The notes beneath the pieces are model-generated. The model did not search any database, was not told where the DNA came from, and saw only the letters and a list, made by a program, of their open reading frames with translations. The position numbers were made by a program, and so were the translations under genes. Shown one piece after another: positions 10,361 to 19,629 of a stretch of 64,000 bases of DNA (the stretch's first letter is position 1; the number at the start of each line of letters is the position of its first letter). Source of the DNA: Hydrangea macrophylla (taxonomy: Eukaryota > Streptophyta > Magnoliopsida > Cornales > Hydrangeaceae); the NCBI GenBank assembly GCA_033977485.1, contig CM066994.1:24396681-24460680 (forward strand), given 5' to 3'.

Positions 10361-10900
10361 GCTTAGGGGCTGTTTGGGAAGACACATCCATTTTTTTTGT
10401 GGTCTATATATAGATAAACCAGTTCTACATCTTGAAGTGTTTGGTAGACACCTTTTTTATTGTGTGAGAGTCTCTGCATATTATTAAAGTAAAAATGTAA
10501 TAACTTTGCTCCACCAATGTCAATACCAGTCATGGAATAATATACCACCAAATCGGCCCTATTTCAACAGTGGATTATCGCCGCTCACTGCCAATAAATA
10601 CAAACTCAGCCTATAGATATTCATGGAAGACATTGGTGGAGCGAAGTTAGTATATTTTGAGTTTAAGGGCAGGTTTGAAAATATATAAAACAGCAGAAGA
10701 TTCAGTTCACCTTCCCATTTTTTTATTCGGTTCTTTGGAAAACTTCAAGTTGTTTTGAAAAAGAACAATTTTAAGTGTGATTTAATAACATGCACGGACT
10801 CGCACAAAAAAAAAGCCCCTAGTAAAAACTTCAAAATGTAGAACTGGTTCATGTATGTACCAAAAAAACTGGCTATGTGTCTTCCAAACAGGCCCTAAGC
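10361..10900. mobile_element. About 540-bp TIR element in the P450 promoter-distal flank
   Basis: GCTTAGGGGCTGTTTGG at the left and CCAAACAGGCCCTAAGC at the right, with further inverted similarity (CCAGTTCTACAT / ATGTAGAACTGG; AAGACACA / TGTGTCTT). The ends suit a hAT or Harbinger MITE. The TSD cannot be fixed because the termini merge with palindromic flanks. It is shared, in decayed form, with 5233-6285. Confidence 0.65.
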
Positions 10901-11364
10901 AAGTAATTAAGATTATCTTCATCTTTATCATATAGCTCTTAACAAGGTCAAAAGGAAAAAGAAAAGAAACAACTCATCACCACCATCGTCAAGGGGCCTT
11001 TGGCATGGCAGCTGCTTGTGCGATTCAAATAATTCCGTTGTAGACTTTGGAGTTGTATAATCACTTATGAACTCCAAAAGTTGGTTGCCAAACACCTGCT
11101 AAGACCAAAAACAAAATCACCACTACATGGTAGTAGTACACAAGTATCACCCTTTTTCAAGTTTTCATTTCCAAATCAAACAATTCTATTTTATTCAGAC
11201 CTGACTGCAGTCCCAATCTAGAAACAGAAGACCAAATCAAAACAATAGCCCAAAAACTCTCTATGCCAAATCTCAATAAATAAAACCAAATCTTAGGCAA
11301 CAGCAGAAGTATTAAAACAATCTCTAAACTTCTCTCTCTGTCTCTCTCGCTCTCAATCTCTCAG

Positions 11365-14084
11365 ATGGAGCTTCAACTAGCCCCAGTACCTCTGTTCTTC
11401 ATGTTCCTCTTCTTGTTCATAATTCTAAAGTATTGGAAGCAACCTAAATCTAAATATTCCAACCCAAAATTGCCCCCGGGGCCAATGAAGCTGCCTCTAA
11501 TCGGTAACTTACACCAGTTAATTGGCTCACTACCACACCACAGCTTACGAGACTTGGCCAAGAAACACGGACCCTATATGCACCTAAAGCTCGGCGAAGT
11601 CTCTACCATAATCATTTCATCTCCCGAGGCAGCCAAAGAGGTGCTGAAAACCCACGACCTCAACTGCGCGAATAGGCCGGAAATGCTCGCTGTCACAATT
11701 ACGTCATACAATTGCAAAAATCTCATTTTCGCCCCTTACGGTGACTATTGGAGGCAGATTCGAAAAATCTGCATAATCGAGCTCTTAAGTGCAAAGCGTG
11801 TCCAATCATTTCGATATATACGAGAGGAGGAGGTTCAGAATTTCATTGAATCCATTTCTAAATCCTCGGGATCTCAGATCAATCTCAGCGATAAGATTTT
11901 CTCGATGACTAACACAATAACGTCAAGAGCAGCGTTTGGTACAAAGTGCAAAGATGGAGATATATTCATATCAGTGATGAAGGAGGCATTCAAGTTGGCG
12001 AGTGGTTTCGATGTACCTGATATGTTCCCATCGCTCAAGTTTCTTCATTTTCTTAGTGGCGTCAAGCCTGCTTCGGAGAGAATGCACAAGAGGCTAGATA
12101 ACATTCTTGATCGTATTGTCAATGAACATCGAATGAAAAGGGAATCCATGGTGATGAGCAGGGATAAGCTGACCGATGATGATCTCCTTGATGTGCTTCT
12201 GAGGGTTCAGGAGAGTGGTGACCTTGAATTTCCTATCACAACCGACAACATCAAAGCTGTCATTCTGGTATGTCTTCAAATACATTTACTCCAAGAAATT
12301 TTTTGGGGAAATAAAATCCAAGAAATGGTTTAATTGAGAAATAATACAATACTATTCTAACCTATCAACCAAAATTTGTAATCCGCGAAAACAAATGAAA
12401 ATGGCTTCCTTTAAGCAACTTTCGAAGAAGAGGAGCACCTAAAAGACATTTGATTCAAATGAGGAAAAAAAATACAGAAAAGTGACACAAACACTAACTT
12501 GTGTAAGCAAAAAAGTAGAATAGTGAAACAAATACAATTTGGAATGTTATTGTGGTCCTTACTATTTTCTATGTGCCTATCACCGTGTGAAATGAATAGA
12601 ATCTTATAGCTTGTCGACTACTCAAAAACACCCACAATAGTCAAACCCCTATTGACATACTCTATAGGTTCATCATAACTCCAGTTAATTTTTATAATTT
12701 TGGGGTGAAACTCCCTTAGTTGTAACTTTCTGTCATTTTCTTTGTTAACGAAGTAAAACAACCCCAACGACAAACGAACCTACAGGCAGGGCTTTTCCAG
12801 GAGTAGCACATTTCCCATTACAAATAGGGCAATTCCTTGCATATAATTAAGGGGCCATCTAAAGGTGACTAAAACACCAAAAACGGGGACAACCCAAGCT
12901 AATGATAGAGCCAAGAACACTTTCCGGCCAGGACTTACTATAACCAACCTCATATATCCAACTCAATCTTTTACACTACGTATAGGGACTTAATTTTTAT
13001 TAGGTTCAACCACCACCTATTTCGGTACCCTAAAAAATAAGATTAGTTCTCTTATTACAAAAAATACAAAAGATTCAGTACAAACAAATTTTATTTTTGT
13101 TACTATTGAATTTTCATATCATCAAAACAAAGTCATGATTATATTATAATGGGGACCCAATTTTCATTGTCAAGTCTCTTTTAGTGTTCTGGTGGAATAA
13201 ATTATGTCAAATTTTCAAAATGCACAGAGACTGCTTCCATATTTTTATGCATTGAGACATACTAACATGGATTGAACGAGAAGTCAACAGGAAATGTGGG
13301 GTCCTTTTCTTTTCCCCTTTGAATTCCACCCGGGCAATGTTTGAATTCTAACCCTTCCTGGAAATGCTCTTACAGAGTTATTGTCACAAAAGTTAGGGCA
13401 TTTTGCCTATTCAGAGAGCTACAGTTCCTAATTTCAATATCTTTTATTTTTATTTAGGACATGTTCGCAGCAGGGAGTGAGACTTCATCAACAGCCCTAG
13501 AATGGGCAATATCAGAACTGACAAGAAATCCGAGAATAATGCAGAAAGCACAAGCTGAGGTGAGAAAAGTGCTTAAAGGAAATATCAAAATTCAGGAAAC
13601 AGATATTCAAAAACTCAATTACGTGCAATTGGTTATCAAAGAAACTCTAAGGTTACACCCACCTGTACCTTTGTTAGTTCCAAGAGAAACAAGAGAACGA
13701 TGTGAAATCAACGGTTATGAAATACCGATCAAAACCAAAGTGATCGTTAATGCGTGGGCAATAGGAAGAGATCCAGAATTTTGGAGCAATCCCGAGTGCT
13801 TTGAACCCGAGAGGTTTGATGGTACTTCCATTGATTTTAAAGGGACAAACTTCGAATTTATACCATTTGGGGCTGGTCGGAGGATATGTCCGGGCATAAC
13901 ATTTGCAATTGCAAATATTGAGCTTCCTCTCGCTCAATTTTTATTCCACTTTGATTGGAAACTCCCGAATGGCATCAAACCAGAAGAACTAGACATGACA
14001 GAAACTTTTGGAGCAACTGCTAGGAGAAGAAATGACTTGGACTTGATTGTCACCCCTTACATTCCTCTGATTCAAGACAACTGA
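11365..14084 (+). CDS. Cytochrome P450, CYP71 clan (CYP71D-like), two exons
   Basis: Exon 1 is 11365-12267 (301 codons) and exon 2 is 13458-14084 (208 codons plus stop). They join in phase 0 across a 1190-bp GT-AG intron, giving 509 residues, the usual length. Domains in order: N-terminal ER membrane anchor (about 6-22), proline-rich hinge LPPGPMKLPLIGN (about 37-50), I-helix oxygen-binding AAGSETSS (305-312), K-helix ETLR (363-366), PERF (418-421) and heme loop FGAGRRICPG with the thiolate Cys445. All P450 signature residues are present and there is no premature stop. CYP71D enzymes are NADPH-P450-reductase-dependent monooxygenases of the ER that often oxidise terpenoids or flavonoids; the substrate here cannot be told. 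A CT-rich leader precedes the ATG. Relics of related genes lie at 7091, 60020 and possibly 40665, so this is the surviving member of a cluster. Confidence 0.95.
12268..13457 (+). other. Phase-0 intron of the P450 gene
   Basis: Donor CTG/GTATGT and acceptor TTTATTTAG/GAC. Splicing restores NIKAVIL-DMFAAGSET, the conserved single intron position of CYP71-type genes. I see no transposon or ORF inside. Confidence 0.93.
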
Positions 14085-14199
14085 CAGAAAAGCTTTGCGG
14101 AAATACATGCTCAAGAGTACTTAAATAATGGTGTGCACATCAATGTAATAGACTTGTCAATCTTTACTGATAGGAAGGAATAAGTGCCAGTCTTTTATT

Positions 14200-14205
14200 A
14201 ATAAA
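14200..14205 (+). promoter_or_regulatory. Likely polyadenylation signal of the P450
   Basis: AATAAA in an AT-rich stretch 116 bp after the stop. The composite retroelement begins only 34 bp further on, so it sits at or just past the transcript end. Confidence 0.5.
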
Positions 14206-14238
14206 ATTCTATTTCCGAATTTAATATCTCTGTAATTT

Positions 14239-14354
14239 TGTTGAGATTGTTTGTCCCACATCGGGTACTTATAACCTTGATACTCAATATATAAGTTCAA
14301 GGGGCCACTCCACCCATTGTCAATTGGTTTTGGGTTGGATGCTCCAATTCAACA
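14239..14354 (+). repeat. 5' LTR (TRIM-A family, 116 bp) of the composite
   Basis: TGTTGAGATTG...CAATTCAACA. It is identical to 18571-18686 by direct reading, and about 112 bp of it is shared with the TRIM LTRs at 47638 and 47861 (opposite strand). It is followed immediately by the Met-tRNA primer site. Confidence 0.92.
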
Positions 14355-14625
14355 TGGTATCAGAGCCAAACACACAATCCACCACCACCACCAAACCTGC
14401 GCCGCAACCCACCACCACCACAGCTTGCGCCGCAAGCCTCCCATCACCACCACAACTCACCACATCCTCACCCACCTCTCGGCAAACCACACCACCACCC
14501 TCAGCCCCTGCGCCGCAGCCCCTAGGGCTTCCTCTTAGTGCAGCGCAACTTCCCAAGCCTTCGGCTTGGTGTTGCAGCCCTTCGGCTGCTACTGTGCCCT
14601 TGTAAGGGCCTGTTCGTGATGTACT
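14355..14625 (+). other. Copia leader with PBS and ACC-rich / TGCGCCGCA repeats
   Basis: After TGGTATCAGAGCC come runs of ACCACCACC alternating with CTGCGCCGCA or TTGCGCCGCAAG. The same arrangement, on the element sense strand, precedes the coding region of the copia elements at 34180-34408 and 27760-27834. Further down, at 14665-14775, the motif CCGAGTGTCCGG or a close variant appears three times. It is open in several frames but has no recognisable protein. Confidence 0.7.
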
Positions 14626-14858
14626 AAGAGCTTGTATCTTGCTCTCCTTGTCTTATGTTTGGGTGACCGAGTGTCCGGTTGCCCCCGTCGTCGTTTCGCC
14701 GAGTTTCCGGCTATGTTTGTTGCTGCTGTGTTTGATCTTCTTCTCTCTGATTGATTCGCCGAGTGTCCGGCTGTGATCACTGTTGTTGCCGATATTGGTT
14801 ATTATCCCGGCAAGTCTACATCTCTTCATATCATCTTCTGGGTATTCTTCATAGCATC

Positions 14859-17800
14859 ATGACTTCTCCTCTTGATTATGATCAGCTTCAGTCTCAGATT
14901 ACTCAACTTCAGTCACGCTTGGGGTTGGGTACGTCAGTCTTATCTTCTGGTCCTACAGCTACCCTTGCTACAGGTACACCCACCGCTTTCTATGGTAAGT
15001 CAGAACATCCCACTTGGATTCTAGATTCTGGGGCAAGTAATCATATGACTGGTGAGGCTTCTACTTTCACATCTCCGTTTACTTCTATTCATCAATCTGT
15101 CCGTATTGCTGATGGATCTTCCATCCCTATCCAGAGTCAGGGTGATGCTAAATTATCCCCAGACATCACTCTTACATCTGTCTATTTTGTCCCTAATTTT
15201 GCCTATAATCTTCTCTCTGTTCATCGCATAGCAAAGGATCATAATTGTGCTGTTGTGTTCTTACCTAAGTCGTGTTACTTGCAGGACCTGACTTCGAAGA
15301 AGATTTTTGGCAGGGGGTATGAGCGTGATGGCCTCTATTACTTTGGTGATCCTCCGTCTTCAGGAGGGTTGTCATCCAGCCTACAAGCTTCTGTTTTGTC
15401 TACTTCTAATAATTCTGTCTTGCCCGATTCTAATAAATATGATTTTTCTCTTCAAACATTGGACTTGTGGCATGCTCGTTTAGGACATGTAAATTTTCAG
15501 TACTTATGTTGGTTATTTCCTCCGTTGAATAAAGCCTGCAAAGACTTTAATTTTAAATGTGTGGTCTGTGAATTGTCAAAGCATACTCGTACTTCTTATA
15601 TTCCCCGCATGCATAGAGCACCTAGTGCCTTTGATCTTATTCATTCAGATGTTTGGGGACCCTCACCTGTCACTGCTCTATCTCAACACCGTTATTATGT
15701 CACGTTTATTGATGACTATACTCGTTGTACTTGGGTTTATCTTATGAAGAAAAAATCTGAAGTTTTCTCTCATTTTAGAAATTTTCTTCAAATGATTAAA
15801 ACTCAATTTCATACTGTTGTGCGTAATATTCGGTCTGATAATGGTAGAGAATATATTACTAATGAATTTCGGGCCGAACTTAATAAAGGGGGAATTCTTC
15901 AACAACTCACTTGTCCTTACACCCCCGAACAAAATGGGGTGGCCGAACGTAAAAATCGTCATCTTATGGCTATGGTTAGGTGTCTCTTACGTGGTATGGA
16001 TGTTCCCAAGTTTTTTTGGCATTTTGCTGTCCTTACTGCTACTTACCTTATTAATCGTACTCCTAGCCGTATTCTCCAAGGCCAGGCCCCACTTCATGTC
16101 CTTAAGCCTGATAGTACACTATTTCCCATTGTCCCCCGGGTTTTTGGGTGCACTTGTTTTGTCCAAAATCGCAGCCCTACACGTACTAAACTTGATGATA
16201 AGGCTGTTCGATGTGTTTTTCTAGGGTACTCCTCCATGTCCAAAGGATATCGTTGCTATGATCCTGTCACACGTCACTTATATCACTCTTTGGATGTCAC
16301 TTTTTTGGAAACGGTTCCTTTTTTTCCAGGTGCTTCTTCCTCTTTGGAAACTCCAGTAGAGCATGTTGTGGATGATGTCTCAGTCCTTCCTCGTCCTGTG
16401 CCTATTCTTGAATTACCCAGTGACATACCCAGTGACCCTTTGCCTCCAGTCCTTACAACTGACCCGTTACAGGTGTACTCTCGTCGTCCTCGCGCTCCAG
16501 GCCCCATGCCAACATCTTCTCCGGAATCAGGTATCTCATCTCCTCCTTTAGACTCTGATGTTGCTCCTCCTCGTTATCCTACTCGTATTCGTCGTCCTCC
16601 TTCACGTTATATTCTTTCGAGTAGTACTAACCATCCAATTTCTAAGTATGTCTCTTATCAGGGTCTATCAAAACCATTTGGCTCATTTATTAGTGCAGTT
16701 GATTCTGTCTCCATTCCTCGCACTGTTCATGAAGCTCTTCAGAATCCAAAGTGGGTGGCTGCTATGAAAACATAAATGAGTGCTCTTCAGGATAATCAGA
16801 CTTGGGAACTTGTCTCTCTCCCGGATGGTGAACGTACAGTTGGCTGTAAGTGGGTTTTCAGTGTTAAGTATTTGGCAGACGGCACCATTGACCGATATAA
16901 GGCCCGTCTTGTGGCTAAGGGTTTCACACAGGTTCCAGGTAAGGATTTCGGGGCTACTTTTGCTCCAGTTGCTAAACTGACCACAGTCCGGCTTCTTGTT
17001 TCTCTTGCTACTTCCTATTCTTGGCCTCTTCATCAGCTTGATGTCAAGAACGCGTTTCTTAATGGTGATTTGTCTGAAGTCATCTATATGGATCCCCCTC
17101 CTGGTTTTCGGGCTCAGGGGGAGTATTCGGGGAAAGTTTGTCGCCTCCGAAAATCTCTCTATGGATTGAAGCAGTCTCCTCGTGCTTGGTTTAGCCGTTT
17201 CAGTGAAGTGGTACTTACTATGGGTTTTATCCGGTGCCACTCAGATCACACCTGTTTTCTTCGTCGTAACTCCCAAGGGAAGTGTATTATTATCTCAGTT
17301 TATGTCGATGATATTATTATTACGGGTGACGATGCTTCAGGTATTGTTCAAGTAAAGCATGATCTCGGGGTGTCATTTGATATTAAAGATTTGGGTCCTC
17401 TAAGATATTTCCTTGGTATTGAAGTAGCTCGCTCACGCCATGGTATCTCTTTATCTCAGCGAAAGTATGCTTTGGATCTCCTTCAGGATACCGGTATGCT
17501 TGGGTGTAGACCAGCCTCTTCCCCTATGGATCCAAACGTGAAGCTATCTACTGAGTTGGGGGAGTTATTACCTGATCCCTCAGTATATCAGCGCCTTGTG
17601 GGTCGTCTCATCTATTTGACGAACACAAGACCGGATTTGACATTTGCTGTTAGTGTTGTGAGTCAGTTTATGCACTCACCTCGGACCTCTCATTTGGATG
17701 CTGTGTATCATATTCTCAGATATCTTAAGACCTGTCCGGGTCTTGGTCTGTTCTTTAAGACAGGAATACAGTCAGGTCTTTCCTGTTTTACTGATGTAGA

Positions 17801-18257
17801 TTATGCAGGTTCGAAAAGCGATAGACGTTCCACTTCAGGTTTGTGTATTTTTCGTGGTGATCACCTAATATCGTGGAAAAGCAAAAAACAGGCAGTTGTC
17901 TCCCGTTCTTCTGCTGAAGCAGAGTATCGTGCCATGGCCCAGGGGACATGTGAGCTGCTTTGGCTCCGTTCTATTCTTGATGAATTGGGGTTTCCTGTGA
18001 AGGATTCGTCTACCTTGTTTTGTGATAATAAGTCAGCTATCATGTTGTCATCCGACTCTGTCCTTCATGAGAGAACAAAGCACATTGAAGTTGATATTCA
18101 CTTTATTCGTGAAAAGGTTAAGTCAGGAGTTATCTCACCAAGGTTTGTTACTTCACGTGAACAAACAGCAGATATGTTCACTAAGTCTATTGGTCCTGGT
18201 CTTCTTCAGTTGTCTCTTCACAAGCTCGGGCTAGTCGATATATTCGCCCCAGCTTGA
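14859..18257 (+). pseudogene. Gag-less copia pol (protease-integrase-RT-RNase H) split by one stop
   Basis: The probable start is the ATG at 14859 (MTSPLDYDQ). Protease ILDSGASNHMT follows about 50 residues later; no UBN2-type gag and no zinc knuckle precede it. Then come the integrase zinc region (WHARLGH, CVVC), the integrase core with all three acids (IHSDVWG, RSDNGREY, GVAERKN), a TAA at 16773-16775, and RT-RNase H (LDVKNAFLNGD, YVDDIIITGDD, DADYAG-like TDVDYAG, SSAEAEYRAMAQ, CDNKSA) to 18257. At the stop, family members have Glu (AAMKT-E-MSALQ), so a single GAA-to-TAA change explains it. An ATG follows the stop directly. Everything else looks functional, which suggests recent loss. Gag would have to come from another element. 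Confidence 0.85.
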
Positions 18258-18264
18258 GGGGGAG

Positions 18265-18459
18265 TGTTGGAATTAAAAGATATTTAGGAGTTTTTTATTC
18301 TCATAATATTCTCATAATAATGGGTCATGTTGACCATAGTTATTTTCATTTATTGCTCTTTATTTTATTTTATTGTCTTTCCTTTTTATTCATCCATTGT
18401 AACATTATATAAACTGGGGTATGTAAATAATAGAGATATCATTTTCCCAACTCTCTTTT
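18265..18459 (+). repeat. Single copia LTR retained inside the composite
   Basis: It begins TGTTGGAATTAAAAG right after the PPT AGCTTGAGGGGGAG and runs 195 bp to CCCAACTCTCTTTT, directly followed by TGGTATCAGAGC. Its sequence is unrelated to the outer LTRs. No matching copy exists on the left of the pol, where TRIM LTR takes its place. The last two bases are TT rather than the usual CA. Confidence 0.75.
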
Positions 18460-18570
18460 TGGTATCAGAGCAGGTTATTGTTGGACCCAATTTGTCCGCG
18501 TGTGCTCCACGTCACCCTATCTCAGTAATCCACGTGTTTGGCTTTCAGTCATGCCACACGTGCGGGGGCG
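18460..18570 (+). other. TRIM-A internal region (PBS to PPT)
   Basis: 111 bp starting TGGTATCAGAGCAGGTTATTG and ending CACGTGCGGGGGCG. It matches the 111-bp interior of the TRIM at 47750-47860 (minus strand) with roughly a dozen differences. Non-coding. Confidence 0.85.
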
Positions 18571-18691
18571 TGTTGAGATTGTTTGTCCCACATCGGGTAC
18601 TTATAACCTTGATACTCAATATATAAGTTCAAGGGGCCACTCCACCCATTGTCAATTGGTTTTGGGTTGGATGCTCCAATTCAACAAATTT

Positions 18692-19608
18692 ATTTGTGAT
18701 TGATGTTCACATAGTCATACTTAGGTGTTCACATACACACTCACGCAACCGTTCACTTAACTGTTTGCATAGTCGTTCACAATGAACGTTTACGTAACCG
18801 TACGAGTTGCCGTCAACATTATTATAGTCCACGCGAACGTGACTTCTTAGTTTCGATACGGTATCGAAAATGTACCAGCTGACCCGAACACGAGCAATAC
18901 CAATTTTGGCACGTGAACCCAAGGCATGAACTCATCCCCAGGGCTGACATTGCCCTGACCGTCATGGCCCTCACCACCCACATCCACCACATGCTCACAC
19001 TCCCCCACACCCTCCCCTAAAACCACCAGCCACCACCCCCCATTTCTCTCTTTTTCTTTCATCTCTTGTCAAGCTCACATCTCACACATACACTCAAGCA
19101 TAGTGACAGCACATGCATGTGCTGGAGAGAGAGAGAGAGCCATTGAAGTTGGCCAAAGCTTGGAGCACACACAAACACCCAAAATTCCACTCAAAGTGAG
19201 TAAATGCAGCTTACATTTATTATGTATAGAGTCATCTTAAAGCCTAAGAGAGCCCATAGATGGTGTGCAAACTCAGTTTTTCAAAAGTGCTCAAAATGGG
19301 TTTCAAATATGGGTTTCTTTTCAAAATTTTTAGAAGCTTACTTTTTGAATGAAAAATGGTTCTTTGGGACCCCATTAAGCTATAATTCAAACAGTTTTGC
19401 TTAACTCGTCTATACGAGGACGTACCATGATTTTAAAGTTTTGCGCTCTTGGTAGTTTTTGCATATTTAGAGCTATCCACGAGTATTGATTGGTGCAAGT
19501 TATATTATTCATGATCCTTGTTGAAAATGGGGTAGAATGGAATCTTGTTTGACATGTTTTGGTTAAGTTTTGGAAAGTTGCAAAATTGGTGAAATTAGGG
19601 GCGGGTAT
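18692..19608. other. Intergenic, no gene seen
   Basis: Continuation of the P450 3' flank after the composite. Short frames exist but none resembles a protein family. A short (GA)n lies near 19122. Confidence 0.5.
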
Positions 19609-19629
19609 GGATAATTCTTCTCGTGCGGT

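Larger units (their letters stand above)
14239..18686 (+). mobile_element. TRIM/copia composite LTR element
   Basis: Identical 116-bp LTRs (14239-14354, 18571-18686; TGTTGAGATTG...CCAATTCAACA) are flanked by AATTT (14234-14238, 18687-18691). Inside, in order: PBS TGGTATCAGAGC (14355-14366) leading into a copia leader, a gag-less pol, a polypurine tract (PPT; CTTGAGGGGGAG), a different LTR (18265-18459), a second PBS (18460-18471), a 111-bp TRIM internal region, and a G-rich PPT next to the last LTR. Subtracting 14355-18459 leaves a perfect 343-bp TRIM of the family also found at 47638-47972. The insert equals one copia internal region plus one LTR, joined at the PBS. This is what recombination of a 1-LTR copia circle, or a template switch, at the shared 12-bp PBS would give. 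Confidence 0.85.

Noticed and set aside
14317..14605. Pro/Thr/His-rich frames in the composite's leader
   Set aside because: They come from ACC repeats just after the PBS. The same repeats in other copia leaders are open in other frames, so coding is unlikely.
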